Source of the DNA: Gordonia sp. SL306
GTDB lineage: Bacteria > Actinomycetota > Actinomycetes > Mycobacteriales > Mycobacteriaceae
DNA length: 64,000 bases
Direction: 5' to 3'
Assembly (NCBI RefSeq): GCF_026625785.1
Contig: NZ_CP113063.1
Span: forward strand, 806,001 to 870,000
In this document: positions 16,933 to 26,243 of the stretch, piece after piece
How positions within the stretch are numbered: the stretch's first letter is position 1
Layout of the letters: each line of letters starts with the position of its first letter
The notes under the pieces: model-generated
What the model was told of the DNA's origin: nothing
What the model saw: the letters and a program-made list of their open reading frames with translations, nothing else
The model's database searches: none
Program-made: the position numbers and the translations under genes

Positions 16933-18936
16933 TCCGGACGCCGCCACCGTGGGATCGATGGCTCGGCGGTGCAGCTCGGCGGCGACCCGGGCCGGCGAGT
17001 TCACCTCACCGTATCCGCGGTAACCGCTGCGGCGGCAGACGATCTCGAAGAACAGGTCCTCGCCGATCGTCGGCGTGAAGAAATGAAAGAACTCGCCGCC
17101 GTCGCCATCGGCGTCGTAGAGGACATCGAAGGTACGCATCTGTTCGATCATCGCGTCGGACAAGTCGAATCGCGCGATCAGATCGTCATAGTAGTTGTCG
17201 GGGATGGGTAATGCGCGTAGCCCGCGGGCGCGACATCGTCGCGCAGTGTCGAAGATGTCGTCGCAGGCGAACGCAGCATGCGTGAGACCGCCGGGACGAC
17301 GCAGGGGGCCGTGGCCATCGAGCTGGGTTGGCACCATCGACGCGACGATGCGGACCGCCGAGCCCGTCGAGGTGGGCAGCGTCAATGCCTGACTCCGCAT
17401 GGTGCCCACGGCATCCGGGATGTCGAGACCGTCATCCACTCGCATGCCGAACACCGAACGCAGCAGCAGCATCGCCCCTTCCCAGTCGGCGGTGGGGATC
17501 CCCAGTCCGACATGGTCGACCCCGGTGAAGAGTTTCGAGGGCGGCTCGGCACGACGCGGCACGAGGTCGAACCGCTCCTGCCATTCCGAGGCGGAGGCGA
17601 CGGCACGCAAGTCGATGGCCAGGGTCTCCGTCACATCGAGTCGCACCACCTCGTCGCCGGACACCGGGGTCACCGTGCCCGGTGCGGGAACCGGCGCGAC
17701 GGCGACATCGAAATCGGCGGCACGTTGCTCCCACGCGGCCGGATTGTCACTGCGAAGGCCGATCTGCGCGATCGTCGGCATGTCGGCGGGCACCCCCGGA
17801 GCCGTCCACACGGTGCCGGCGGTCGCATCGACGACGACCGCGATGTCGGCGTCACGATACAGCCGTAGTCCGGTGACGCTGTCGACGCCCTGAAGATCGA
17901 ATCCGATGTGCGACAAGCACTCCGCGATCCGCGACGCCAGCACAGGACCGGCTGCCACCCGAACCGAGACGATGTCGCCGGCTGCGGCGGGGCCGAGCGG
18001 CGGCTCGCCGACGACTCCGACGGCTGGTACGGCATCGACACCTGCCCCGGCAATCGGGCCCGCACCTGTCTCGTCAGCGATCTCCGCCAGATACCGCAAC
18101 GAACGATGGGCGTCGCGCGCGGTTCGGCCGGCATCCGCGTGCCGGAAGAGATCGCTGAACACCTCCAGCGACCACGGCCCGCGATAACCGCTCGACTGCA
18201 CGGCCCGGATGAAGGCGGCGAGGTCGAAGTTGCCCTGACCGGGCAGGCATCGGTGATGGCGGCTCCACTGCAGAAGGTCCATCCGCATCGCCGGGGCATC
18301 CGCGAGCTGTAAGAAGAAGATCGAATCCGCGTCCATCTCCGCGATCCCGGCGGGATCGTCGCCCCGGGACAGGATGTGGAAGCTGTCGAGACAGTTCCCG
18401 AGAACCGGGTCGTCCACCGCGGCGACCAACCGTGCGGCGTGGCGGTAGTCGTTCACATGGGTCCCCCAGGCCAGCGCTTCGTACGCCAGCCGCTTGCCCC
18501 GACGTCGGGCGACCTCGGCGGCCGTGCCGAGTTGCGCAACGAGTCGGGCGTCGTCGGCGACGGCCCCCGGCAACGGCGAGGAACAGACCAGCAGCAGATC
18601 GCATCCCAACTCGTCCATCAGGTCGAACTTTCGCTCGAGCCGGATCAGATTTCGCGCGAATCGTCCGTCGTCGGCGCTGTCGAGGTCGCGGAACGGCTGG
18701 TAGAGGTCGATGGAGAGCCCGCGGTCGGCGGCGGCGGAGGCGATCCGGCGCGGCGACAGGGGCGACGCGACGAGGTCGGGCTCGAAGATCTCCACGCCGT
18801 CGAACCCGGCGGCCGCCGCGGCGTCGAGCTTCTCGTCGAGGGTGCCCGACAAGCACACCGTGGCAATGGACGTGCGCGGCAGCAGATCCCCCCGATCGGG
18901 AACTGCCTGCTGGGTCGGCCTGGTGGCTGTGGTCAT
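16921..18936 (-). CDS. quiC: 3-dehydroshikimate dehydratase (QuiC type) fused to an HPPD-like domain
   Basis: A 671-residue bifunctional-type protein. Residues 20-285 form a sugar-isomerase-like TIM barrel (TVCLSGTLDEKLDAAAAAGF; LAYEALAWGTHVND; NCLDSFHILSRGDDP; GPWSLEVFSD) with the acidic and His residues expected to bind the divalent metal. The C-terminal half has two VOC modules as in 4-hydroxyphenylpyruvate dioxygenase (DHVGLGIPTADWEGAM; GGLTHAAFACDDIF; LFFEIVCRR). Family members turn 3-dehydroshikimate into protocatechuate; the VOC half has an uncertain role. The GGAGG seven bases before ATG 18936 decides the start. It diverges from the shikimate importer across a shared operator region. 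Confidence 0.92.
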   Translation of the reverse strand: MTTATRPTQQAVPDRGDLLPRTSIATVCLSGTLDEKLDAAAAAGFDGVEIFEPDLVASPLSPRRIASAAADRGLSIDLYQPFRDLDSADDGRFARNLIRLERKFDLMDELGCDLLLVCSSPLPGAVADDARLVAQLGTAAEVARRRGKRLAYEALAWGTHVNDYRHAARLVAAVDDPVLGNCLDSFHILSRGDDPAGIAEMDADSIFFLQLADAPAMRMDLLQWSRHHRCLPGQGNFDLAAFIRAVQSSGYRGPWSLEVFSDLFRHADAGRTARDAHRSLRYLAEIADETGAGPIAGAGVDAVPAVGVVGEPPLGPAAAGDIVSVRVAAGPVLASRIAECLSHIGFDLQGVDSVTGLRLYRDADIAVVVDATAGTVWTAPGVPADMPTIAQIGLRSDNPAAWEQRAADFDVAVAPVPAPGTVTPVSGDEVVRLDVTETLAIDLRAVASASEWQERFDLVPRRAEPPSKLFTGVDHVGLGIPTADWEGAMLLLRSVFGMRVDDGLDIPDAVGTMRSQALTLPTSTGSAVRIVASMVPTQLDGHGPLRRPGGLTHAAFACDDIFDTARRCRARGLRALPIPDNYYDDLIARFDLSDAMIEQMRTFDVLYDADGDGGEFFHFFTPTIGEDLFFEIVCRRSGYRGYGEVNSPARVAAELHRRAIDPTVAASGSGS

Positions 18937-19161
18937 CGTCAACCTCCGTGAGTGACGTGGGACACTACGCATCTGAATGTACCAAACAGTTCATTAGACC
19001 GTCCATCGGCAATCATCTTCCTCAGATGATCTAGCGTCTTCACCTGTGCAAATGGAGTTTTTATGAACTATCTGGTTAGTTGTCTTGACGTCGTCGAACT
19101 AGCTTTGTAGTCTCAGTCACACGCCGCCTGCGTGGTGGCGCCCACCACACCTGGAGGACCG
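18937..19161. promoter_or_regulatory. quiC-shiA divergent control region with two inverted operator copies
   Basis: This AT-richer stretch holds two promoters and two copies of a 14-base element. ATGAACTGTTTGGT lies on the minus strand at 18981-18994 and ATGAACTATCTGGT on the plus strand at 19063-19076. The quiC promoter fits TGGACG (19005-19000), an 18-base spacer and TACATT (18981-18976), which places the first copy inside the spacer. The importer promoter fits TTGACG (19085-19090), 17 bases and TAGTCT (19108-19113), with the second copy just upstream of the -35. AACTA-N6-TAGTT at 19066-19081 gives that copy dyad symmetry. The heptamer recurs in front of the tetR gene. Confidence 0.75.
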
Positions 19162-20523
19162 ATGACCACCACCCATCACGACCTGCCGGCGCCCGCGCCG
19201 CGTAAGGCCGCGCTGGCCAGCTTCATGGGCAGCCTGGTCGAGTACTACGACTTCTTCATCTTCGGCACCGCATCAGCATTGGTGTTCAACAAGATCTTCT
19301 TCCCCGAGTTCAGCTCCGGCGCAGGAACCCTCGCAGCCTTCGCCACCTTCGGTGTCGCCTACGTCGCCCGTCCTGTCGGCGCGGTGATCCTCGGCCACTT
19401 CGGTGACCGGATCGGCCGGCAGCGGGTCTTGGTGTTCACCCTTCTGCTGATGGGCTCGGCCACATTCCTGATCGGCTGCCTTCCCGACTACGACACCATC
19501 GGCATGGCCGCCCCGATCGCCCTCGTCACCCTCCGCCTCCTTCAGGGCCTATCGGCCGCAGGCGAGCAGTCCGGCGCGAGTTCGCTGACCGTGGAGCACT
19601 CCGACTCGGGCAAGCGCGCGTTCTACGCGAGCTGGACGCTGAACGGCACGCAGGCCGGGCTCCTGGTCGGCACCCTCGCATTCATCCCGGTGGCCGCCCT
19701 GCCCGAAGACGCCCTCCTGAGCTGGGGCTGGCGCATTCCCTTCCTGTTCAGCGCAGTCGTGATGATCGTCGCCTACCTGATCCGTCGCACGATGCCCGAG
19801 ACCCCCGTGTTCGAGGCCCTCGAGGATGCCGACGGCGTCTCCCAGATCCCGCTGTTCAACCTGCTGCACAACCACTGGCGTCCACTGCTCCGCGTCATCG
19901 CCTGTGCGCTGATCTCGACCATGAGCACACTGTTCTCGACGTTCGCCCTCAAGTACGCCACCGACGACTTCGAGGTCTCCAAGAGCTCGATGCTGATCGT
20001 CAGCGTCGTCGCGAACCTGACGATGCTGTTCACGCAGCCCCTGTGGGGGCTGGCCTCCGACCGCATCGGCCGCAAGCCGATCTTCATCGGCGGCTCGGTC
20101 GGCTGCGCGCTCCTGGCCTTCCCGTATCTGTTCCTGCTCACCACCGGTTCGTTCTGGGTGATCCTGTTTTCCACCCTCGTCATCCAGTCCCTGGTCTACG
20201 CCGCCGCCAACGCGATCTGGCCGTCCTTCTACGCGGAGATGTTCCCCGCACAGGTCCGCTACTCCGGCGTCGCGATCGGCACTCAGATCGGGTTCATGAG
20301 CAGCGGCTTCCTCCCGTTGATCGCCGCCGCCATCCTCGGCGACGGACGTATGGGCTGGGTACCGGTCGCGATCGTCGTGGCCGCCTGCGCCCTGATCGCC
20401 GCTGCGGCGGCATCGACGGCGGTGGAGACGCACAAGACCGACACGATGAAGCTCGGCGAGAAGGTCTCCCGTCCGGGGGCATCGACCGACGAGCGCCGCG
20501 TCCTCAACGGCGCCTCGGCCTGA
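19162..20523 (+). CDS. MFS shikimate/dicarboxylate-type transporter (ShiA-like)
   Basis: A 453-residue, 12-helix transporter of the metabolite:proton symporter branch. MGSLVEYYDFFIFGTASALV at the first helix, GDRIGRQRVLVFTLLLMG at the 2-3 loop, RLLQGLSAAGEQSGASS and SDRIGRKPIF at the 8-9 loop are hallmarks. It probably imports shikimate or a related aromatic precursor, given the flanking dehydratase and dehydrogenase. ATG 19162 has GGAGG eight bases upstream; a GTG 30 bases earlier is in frame but weaker. Confidence 0.88.
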   Translation: MTTTHHDLPAPAPRKAALASFMGSLVEYYDFFIFGTASALVFNKIFFPEFSSGAGTLAAFATFGVAYVARPVGAVILGHFGDRIGRQRVLVFTLLLMGSATFLIGCLPDYDTIGMAAPIALVTLRLLQGLSAAGEQSGASSLTVEHSDSGKRAFYASWTLNGTQAGLLVGTLAFIPVAALPEDALLSWGWRIPFLFSAVVMIVAYLIRRTMPETPVFEALEDADGVSQIPLFNLLHNHWRPLLRVIACALISTMSTLFSTFALKYATDDFEVSKSSMLIVSVVANLTMLFTQPLWGLASDRIGRKPIFIGGSVGCALLAFPYLFLLTTGSFWVILFSTLVIQSLVYAAANAIWPSFYAEMFPAQVRYSGVAIGTQIGFMSSGFLPLIAAAILGDGRMGWVPVAIVVAACALIAAAAASTAVETHKTDTMKLGEKVSRPGASTDERRVLNGASA

Positions 20524-20574
20524 GCAGCCACCCGGAACGAGTGGCCCCGAACGTCGCGACACCACCCACCCGCC

Positions 20575-20615
20575 GATCGAGTAGCCCGGAGCGTAGCGAG
20601 GGGCGTATCGAGATC
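20575..20615. repeat. Dispersed repeat copy (GATCGAGTAGCC...CGTATCGAG)
   Basis: A 41-base element beginning GATCGAGTAGCCCGGAGCG and ending GGCGTATCGAGATC lies in the 116-base gap between the importer and dehydrogenase genes. Related copies occur at 30805-30845, 30871-30911, 50731-50772 and 50851-50905. The ends are partly complementary, so it can fold. Confidence 0.8.
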
Positions 20616-20639
20616 CCCACCCGACCACGAGAGAGACCC

Positions 20640-21578
20640 ATGTTCCAGTCTGAATTCGACACCGCCGCAAGGCGAATCAATGATGGGGCGATGGTCTGCG
20701 CTCTGGTCGGGCAGGGGATCTCGCGGTCACTGACCCCGCCGATGCACGAACGTGAGGCGGCCATGGCCGGCCTGGATTACACCTATCTCGTGCTCGACGT
20801 CCCGACCTCGGAGTCGGCGACGACGGACCTCGGTCGGCTGCTGGACCGGGCCCAGGAGGTGGGACTGCGGGGACTCAACGTCACCCACCCGTTCAAGCAG
20901 CGTGTCCTTGCACATCTCGATGCGCTGTCCCCGGGCGCCGAGCGACTGGGTGCGGTGAACACGGTGGTGTTCGACGACGGCCGACGCATTGGGCACAACA
21001 CGGATTGGTCGGGATTCGCGCGGAACTTCGACCTCGGCTTCGGCGACGACAGCGAGGCCCCGGTGCCGCGATCGACCGTCGTGCAACTCGGTGCAGGCGG
21101 CGCCGGTGCGGCGGTGGCCTACGCGATGCTGACGCGTTCGGTGCGGCGATTCCACCTCGTCGACGCCGATCCGCAGCGCGCGCGGTCCCTCGCCGCCTCG
21201 CTGCAGCCATTGTTCCCGGCCACCGACCTCACCGCGGGCGGCACCGAGGACGCCGAGGTCTGGATCGCCGCGGCCGATGGGCTGGTGCATGCCACACCGA
21301 TCGGCATGGCGGATCACCCCGGCACAGCGGTTCCCGCCGGGCTGCTCCGTCCCGACCTCTGGGTCGCCGAAGTGGTGTACCGCCCGGTGGTCACCGAGCT
21401 GATCGCGAACGCTCGGGCCGCCGGTGCCCGCACGCTGACAGGCGACGGCATGGCCGTCCATCAGGCGGTCGATGCCCTGCGTCTGTTCACCGGACTCGAG
21501 CCCGACGCAGGCCGGATGACCCGGCACATCGGCGATCTCATCGCCGCGGAGAGCGCCGCGGTCCTGCGGAGTGCGTGA
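20640..21578 (+). CDS. Shikimate/quinate 5-dehydrogenase (AroE family, catabolic paralogue)
   Basis: A 312-residue NAD(P)-dependent dehydrogenase. The substrate site reads GISRSLTPPMHE, and the catalytic Lys is in LNVTHPFKQ (about residue 86). GAVNTVVF, HNTDWSGF, the dinucleotide motif LGAGGAGAAVAYAM and GDGMAVHQAVDALRLFTG complete the family. It interconverts shikimate and 3-dehydroshikimate (or quinate and dehydroquinate). The context with importer and dehydratase points to catabolism rather than the biosynthetic AroE. NAD versus NADP preference cannot be settled; the residue pair DADPQRAR after the second strand suggests NAD. The ATG at 20640 follows GAGAG. Confidence 0.9.
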   Translation: MFQSEFDTAARRINDGAMVCALVGQGISRSLTPPMHEREAAMAGLDYTYLVLDVPTSESATTDLGRLLDRAQEVGLRGLNVTHPFKQRVLAHLDALSPGAERLGAVNTVVFDDGRRIGHNTDWSGFARNFDLGFGDDSEAPVPRSTVVQLGAGGAGAAVAYAMLTRSVRRFHLVDADPQRARSLAASLQPLFPATDLTAGGTEDAEVWIAAADGLVHATPIGMADHPGTAVPAGLLRPDLWVAEVVYRPVVTELIANARAAGARTLTGDGMAVHQAVDALRLFTGLEPDAGRMTRHIGDLIAAESAAVLRSA

Positions 21579-21611
21579 TCACAGACGTCGCGAGCAATGA
21601 ACGAACGATAG

Positions 21612-21618
21612 AGTTCAT
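21612..21618 (-). promoter_or_regulatory. Third copy of the ATGAACT operator element, before tetR
   Basis: AGTTCAT here is the complement of ATGAACT, the core of the two elements in the quiC-shiA region, and lies four bases before the tetR start codon. With flanking bases it forms GAAC-N6-GTTC (21607-21617). This would suit autorepression. Confidence 0.55.
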
Positions 21619-21621
21619 GAG

Positions 21622-22311
21622 GTGACCACCGAGACCGTACGCCGCCGCGACAGCGAACGCACGAGGGCGAACATCGTCGCCGTGGCCACCAAGGAGTTCG
21701 CCAACAAGGGTTACGCGGGTGCACGTGTGGACGAGATCGCCGCCAAGACCCACACCACCAAGCGGATGATCTACTACTACTACGGCGACAAGGATGGCCT
21801 CTATGAGGCCGTCCTCGAGACGTCGTACGGGAAGATCCGTCGACTCGAACAACGCGTCACGCACATCGAGGACGATCCGGTCACCGCCATCCGGCAGCTC
21901 GCGGAGATCACCTTCGACCACCACGACCGCAATCCGGACTTCATCCGCATCGTCGCCGGCGAGAACATCCTCAAGGGTGCGCACATCAAGAACTCCGCGG
22001 CGGTGCAGGAACTCGGCAGTCCCGCCGTCGACATCCTCGGACGCATCCTCGAGGTCGGCCGGGATCGTGGGATCTTCCGGACCGACGTCGACGCACTCGA
22101 CGTGCACCTCGCGATCAGCAGCTTCTGCTTCTTCCGGGTTGCCAACCGCTACACCTTCAAGACGCTCTTCGACCGCGACCTCACCGCCCCCGACCAACGT
22201 ACGACTCAGCGAAAGATGCTGGGCGACATGATCGTCGCTTATCTCACGGATACCGGGATCATCGTCGACGCCGTCATCGAGGCCACCCCTCCCCCGTCGA
22301 CAGCAACCTGA
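21622..22311 (+). CDS. TetR-family regulator of the shikimate module
   Basis: A 229-residue regulator. The DNA-binding domain is at 8-60 (ANIVAVATKEFANKGYAGAR; TTKRMIYYYYGDKDGLYEAV), followed by a helical ligand domain. The C-terminal half (PDFIRIVAGENILKGAHIKN) resembles regulators of aromatic-acid pathways. It lies 43 bases after the dehydrogenase gene in the same direction. The repeated ATGAACT element near its own start and in the quiC-shiA gap suggests it represses both and itself, probably relieved by shikimate or protocatechuate (inference). The start is a GTG with a weak ribosome site. Confidence 0.87.
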   Translation: MTTETVRRRDSERTRANIVAVATKEFANKGYAGARVDEIAAKTHTTKRMIYYYYGDKDGLYEAVLETSYGKIRRLEQRVTHIEDDPVTAIRQLAEITFDHHDRNPDFIRIVAGENILKGAHIKNSAAVQELGSPAVDILGRILEVGRDRGIFRTDVDALDVHLAISSFCFFRVANRYTFKTLFDRDLTAPDQRTTQRKMLGDMIVAYLTDTGIIVDAVIEATPPPSTAT

Positions 22312-22437
22312 AACCCGCCGACGGCAACCTGTATCGCGTCGAGAGCAACGCAAGCCCGGCAACCGCGGCCCGACATCGGGTTCTCTCGGCGAGATTCCGG
22401 TTGCTGTCGGCGACATTCCGGTTGCTGTCGGCGAGAT
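22295..22437. repeat. Second locus of the 21-bp GCCGACAGCAACC repeat, in both orientations
   Basis: Plus-strand units begin around 22296 (overlapping the tetR stop codon), 22317 and 22338 with the core CGNCGA(C/G)(A/G)GCAAC. Minus-strand units lie at about 22386-22435, reading CGCCGACAGCAACCGGAAT on the minus strand with a 21-base period. The opposing units can pair into a long imperfect stem between the converging tetR and truA genes. Confidence 0.8.
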
Positions 22438-22456
22438 GGGCGGGATGGGCGGGAGG

Positions 22457-23311
22457 TCAGCCCCCGCAGCACCCTCCCGACGCCGAGTCCCGGACATCAC
22501 GGGTGATCACATTGCGGGCGGCGAGCTCGTCGTCGCCCGGGTAGTCGACGCCGACCAGGCACAGGCCACGCGCGTCGGCCACCGGTATCCGGCTGTTGCG
22601 CGACGTCTCCGAGAGGAGTCCGCGGCACCACTCCAGGTCGCGCCGACCGTCGCCGACGCTCGCAACAGCCCCGACCAGTGAGCGGACCATGGACCAGCAG
22701 AAGGCGTCGGCGCTGACCCGGCCCACGAGCACACCGTCGGCGTCGGCCGCCCAGTCGAAGCGCTGGAGATCGCGGATTGTCGTCGCGCCCTCCCGACGAC
22801 GACAGAACGCCGCGAAGTCGTTGAGTCCCAGCAACGAGCGCGACGCGACGTTCATCGCGTCGATGTCGAGCGACCGGGACCAGGCCGCGGTGGTCCGCGC
22901 CGCGACCGGTTCCGCACCCCACCGCGCATCGGTGAGCCGGTAGACGTAGTGCCGGCGCAAGGCCGAGAACCGCGCATCGAAGTCTTTGCTGACCGGTCCG
23001 ATCGCGCGCACGCGGACGTCGTCGGGCAGCATCTTCGCCAGCCGGCCGACCAGGCGCGACGGGTCACCACCGATCGACCTGGTCTCCAGCGCGGACTGCG
23101 GGATGTCGGCGTGTGCGACCTGTCCAGTGGCGTGTACCCCCGCGTCGGTGCGCCCGGCGACGGTCAGCCGTACCGGCACCCGCAGGACGGTGGCCAGGGT
23201 GTCCTCGAGCAGTCCGCAGACGGTGCGCTGGCCGATCTGCCGTGCCCACCCGGCGAAGTCGGTGCCGTCGTAGGAGACGTCGAGACGCAGTCGCACGGAC
23301 AGGCTCGGCAC
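22457..23311 (-). CDS. truA: tRNA pseudouridine synthase A
   Basis: A protein of 284 residues with this start. It isomerises uridines 38-40 in the anticodon arm of tRNAs. The sequence shows [18 protein letters not shown], the catalytic Asp in [23 protein letters not shown] and FAAFCRRRE, with [21 protein letters not shown] near the end. The C-terminus GGCCGG is unusual and may be metal-reactive. Starts at 23362 (TTG), 23311 (GTG) and 23296 (GTG) are in frame. The first would lie beyond a perfect 16-bp hairpin that looks like the rplQ terminator, so I prefer 23311 or 23296. Confidence 0.9.
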   Translation of the reverse strand: MPSLSVRLRLDVSYDGTDFAGWARQIGQRTVCGLLEDTLATVLRVPVRLTVAGRTDAGVHATGQVAHADIPQSALETRSIGGDPSRLVGRLAKMLPDDVRVRAIGPVSKDFDARFSALRRHYVYRLTDARWGAEPVAARTTAAWSRSLDIDAMNVASRSLLGLNDFAAFCRRREGATTIRDLQRFDWAADADGVLVGRVSADAFCWSMVRSLVGAVASVGDGRRDLEWCRGLLSETSRNSRIPVADARGLCLVGVDYPGDDELAARNVITRDVRDSASGGCCGG

Positions 23312-23319
23312 AGGACGAG

Positions 23320-23357
23320 AGAACCCGCCGTCACCAGATGCGGTGACGGCGGGTTCT
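23320..23357 (-). terminator. Perfect hairpin after rplQ
   Basis: The arms AGAACCCGCCGTCACC (23320-23335) and 23342-23357 are fully complementary around a 6-base loop. The hairpin begins 16 bases after the rplQ stop. It should end, or partly end, the alpha-operon transcript before truA. Confidence 0.85.
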
Positions 23358-23373
23358 GACAACTGCTCTGGAC

Positions 23374-23988
23374 TCAGTCGTCCGACTTCTTCTCGTCGGC
23401 TGCGGCGTCATCTGCCGTGGCCGCACTCGACTGGTCGTCGACGGCCTCGGCGACAGCGTCGGCGTTCTCGACCTCGGCGTCGGTGGCGTCGGCCTCGACG
23501 GCCTCCACCACGTTGTCGGCGTCGGCTGCGTCATTCTCGGCGACGACCTCTTCGGTCGCCTCGAGCTTGTCCTCGGCCGCCTTCTTGGAGGCCGCGACGC
23601 GGGTCGCACGGCTGGCCTCGCTGCTCGCGGTGGACTCGCGCACCAGCTCGATCACGGCCATGGGGGCGTTGTCGCCCTTGCGCGGCAGCGTCTTGATGAT
23701 GCGGGTGTAACCACCGGGACGGTCCGCGAAGAACGGGCCGATCTCGGCGAACAGGGTGTGCACGACATCCTTGTCCCGGATGTCCTTCATGACCTCGCGA
23801 CGGTGGGCAAGCGACCCGGCCTTCGCGTGGGTGATCAGCTTCTCGGCGTAGGGGCGCAGCCGCTTCGCCTTCGCTTCGGTGGTGGTGATGCGGCCGTGCT
23901 CGAAGAGCGAGGTGGCGAGGTTCGCCAGCATCGCTTTCTGGTGGCTGGCCGACCCGCCGAGGCGGGCACCCTTGGTGGGCTTGGGCAT
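23374..23988 (-). CDS. rplQ: 50S ribosomal protein L17
   Basis: A 204-residue protein. Residues 1-120 are the conserved L17 fold ([41 protein letters not shown]), which lines the exit-tunnel region of the 50S subunit. Residues 125-204 form an extra acidic Ala/Glu/Asp-rich tail of low complexity, longer than the E. coli protein and usual in mycobacterial relatives. It is the last gene of the alpha operon, 60 bases after rpoA, followed by a strong terminator. Confidence 0.97.
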   Translation of the reverse strand: MPKPTKGARLGGSASHQKAMLANLATSLFEHGRITTTEAKAKRLRPYAEKLITHAKAGSLAHRREVMKDIRDKDVVHTLFAEIGPFFADRPGGYTRIIKTLPRKGDNAPMAVIELVRESTASSEASRATRVAASKKAAEDKLEATEEVVAENDAADADNVVEAVEADATDAEVENADAVAEAVDDQSSAATADDAAADEKKSDD

Positions 23989-24048
23989 TGTCTTCTCCTA
24001 GAAGAAACTCACGATCTCACGACCGGAAGTCAGGGTTTGGCGACAGCC

Positions 24049-25101
24049 TTACAGCTGCTCGGTTTCAGCGAAATCCTCACCGGAGTCGGCGTCGAACGAC
24101 GCGTCATCCGACCACGTTCCGGTAGCCGGGTCGTAACCGGCGACCTGCGACGGGTCGAAGCTGGCCGGGCTGTCCTTGAGGGACAGTCCGAGTGCGTGCA
24201 GCTTGACCTTGACCTCATCGATCGACTTCTGGCCGAAGTTGCGGATGTCCAGCAGATCCGACTCGGTCCGCGCCACCAGCTCGCCGACGGTGTGCACACC
24301 CTCGCGCTTGAGGCAGTTGTAGGACCGGACGGTCAGCTCGAGATCCTCGATCGGGAGGCTGAACGACGCGATGTGGTCGGCCTCGGCCGGCGATGGTCCG
24401 ATCTCGATGCCCTCGGCCTCGACGTTGAGCTCCCGGGCGAGCCCGAACAGCTCCACCAGGGTCTTGCCCGCCGAAGCGAGCGCGTCCCGAGCGGTGATCG
24501 AGTTCTTGGTCTCCACATCGAGCACGAGCCGATCGAAGTCGGTGCGCTGCTCGACACGGGTGGCCTCGACCTTGTAGGTCACCTTGAGCACCGGCGAGTA
24601 GATGGAGTCGACCGGGATCCGGCCGATCTCCGCACCCGATGCCTTGTTCTGCACGGCCGGGACGTATCCGCGGCCCCGCTCGACGACGAGCTCGATCTCG
24701 AGCTTGCCCTTGTCGTTCAGGGTGGCGATGTGCAGATCGGGATTGTGCACGGTGACACCGGCAGGCGGCACGATGTCGGCGCCGGTGACGGTTCCCGGAC
24801 CCTGCTTACGGACGTACATGGTGACCGGCTCGTCCTCTTCGGAGCTGACCACGAGGCCCTTGAGGTTCAGGATGACGTCGGTGACGTCTTCCTTCACCCC
24901 GGGGACGGTGGTGAACTCGTGCAGGACACCGTCGATACGGATGCTGGTGATCGCAGCGCCCGGGATCGACGAGAGCAGGGTACGACGCAGCGAGTTTCCG
25001 AGGGTGTAGCCGAATCCCGGCTCGAGGGGCTCGATGACGAACTTCGAGCGGTCCTCGGCGATGATCTCCTCGGTCAGAGTGGGTCGCTGTGAGATGAGCA
25101 T
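24049..25101 (-). CDS. rpoA: RNA polymerase subunit alpha
   Basis: A 350-residue protein. The N-terminal dimerisation domain ([19 protein letters not shown]) nucleates RNA polymerase assembly. The C-terminal domain ([37 protein letters not shown]) contacts UP elements and activators. The acidic tail ([14 protein letters not shown]) is typical of actinobacteria. It lies between rpsD and rplQ, as in most bacteria. Confidence 0.99.
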   Translation of the reverse strand: MLISQRPTLTEEIIAEDRSKFVIEPLEPGFGYTLGNSLRRTLLSSIPGAAITSIRIDGVLHEFTTVPGVKEDVTDVILNLKGLVVSSEEDEPVTMYVRKQGPGTVTGADIVPPAGVTVHNPDLHIATLNDKGKLEIELVVERGRGYVPAVQNKASGAEIGRIPVDSIYSPVLKVTYKVEATRVEQRTDFDRLVLDVETKNSITARDALASAGKTLVELFGLARELNVEAEGIEIGPSPAEADHIASFSLPIEDLELTVRSYNCLKREGVHTVGELVARTESDLLDIRNFGQKSIDEVKVKLHALGLSLKDSPASFDPSQVAGYDPATGTWSDDASFDADSGEDFAETEQL

Positions 25102-25205
25102 TTCGTTGATTCTCCTTGTGGCCGACCGCTATTTGACGGCCTAGAAGGTGGACCGAACAGCTGTTGCTGTCTGGCGTGTCTGTCGTTGTGTAGTCGCGGT
25201 GACGA

Positions 25206-25811
25206 TTACTTCGAGTAGAACTCGACGATGAGCTGTTCCGTGAGCGGCACGTCGATCTGGGCGCGCTCGGGCACCTGGTGCACGAGGATGCGCAGCGTCG
25301 ACGGGACCACCTGCAGCCAACCCGGGACCGTACGGTCGCCCTGGATCTCCTTGGCGATCTGGAACGGCACGGTCTGCAGCGACTTCGGACGGACGTCGAT
25401 GATGTCGTACTGGCTTACCCGGTAGCTGGGCACGTCGACATTCACACCGTTGACGGTGAGATGTCCGTGGGTGACCATCTGACGGGCCTGACGACGGGTA
25501 CGGGCCAGGCCGGCCCGGTAGACGACGTTGTCGAGGCGGGTCTCGAGGATCTTCAGCAGCTCGTCGCCGGTCTTGCCGTTGCGACGGTTGGCCTCTTCGT
25601 AGTAGCGACGGAACTGCTTCTCCATCACTCCGTAGGTGAAGCGGGCCTTCTGCTTCTCCTGCAGCTGCTGCAGGTATTCGCTCTCCTTGATCCGCGAGCG
25701 GCCGTGCTGGCCGGGCGGGTAGGGGCGACGCTCGAACGCCTGATCGCCGCCGATCAGATCGACGCGAAGACGACGGGACTTCTTTGTTGCGGGGCCGGTA
25801 TAACGAGCCAT
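25206..25811 (-). CDS. rpsD: 30S ribosomal protein S4
   Basis: A 201-residue primary 16S-binding protein (MARYTGPATKKSRRLRVDLI; RLDNVVYRAGLARTRRQARQ with the S4 RNA-binding domain). The N-terminal four-cysteine zinc site present in many S4 proteins is absent, so this is the zinc-independent form. S4 also acts as a translational regulator of the alpha operon in other bacteria. I see no recognisable S4 pseudoknot target here. Confidence 0.99.
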   Translation of the reverse strand: MARYTGPATKKSRRLRVDLIGGDQAFERRPYPPGQHGRSRIKESEYLQQLQEKQKARFTYGVMEKQFRRYYEEANRRNGKTGDELLKILETRLDNVVYRAGLARTRRQARQMVTHGHLTVNGVNVDVPSYRVSQYDIIDVRPKSLQTVPFQIAKEIQGDRTVPGWLQVVPSTLRILVHQVPERAQIDVPLTEQLIVEFYSK

Positions 25812-25835
25812 GGTTTTCTAGTCCTCCCTTTCCCG

Positions 25836-26243
25836 CTAGACCCGGCGCCGCTTGGGCGGACGGCAGCCGTTGTGCGGCTGCGGGGTGACATCGGAGATGG
25901 TGCCGACCTCGAGGCCGGCGGCCTGCAGCGACCGGATGGCGGTCTCGCGACCCGAGCCCGGTCCCTTGACGAACACGTCGACCTTCTTGACGCCGTGTTC
26001 CTGGGCCTTGCGCGCAGCGTTCTCCGCAGCGAGCTGTGCCGCGAACGGGGTGCTCTTGCGCGAGCCCTTGAAACCGACGTGTCCCGAGGACGCCCAGCTG
26101 ATGACGTTTCCGCTGGGGTCGCTGATCGACACGATGGTGTTGTTGAACGTCGACTTGATGTGTGCGCTGCCGTGCGGGACGTTCTTCTTATCGCGACGGC
26201 GGGTGCCCTTCTTGGGGCCTGCGCTACGTGACTTAGGAGGCAT
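25836..26243 (-). CDS. rpsK: 30S ribosomal protein S11
   Basis: A 135-residue platform protein. It begins [20 protein letters not shown] and contains [20 protein letters not shown] and the conserved end [16 protein letters not shown]. Its start overlaps the stop of rpsM by one base, so the two are translationally coupled. Confidence 0.99.
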   Translation of the reverse strand: MPPKSRSAGPKKGTRRRDKKNVPHGSAHIKSTFNNTIVSISDPSGNVISWASSGHVGFKGSRKSTPFAAQLAAENAARKAQEHGVKKVDVFVKGPGSGRETAIRSLQAAGLEVGTISDVTPQPHNGCRPPKRRRV

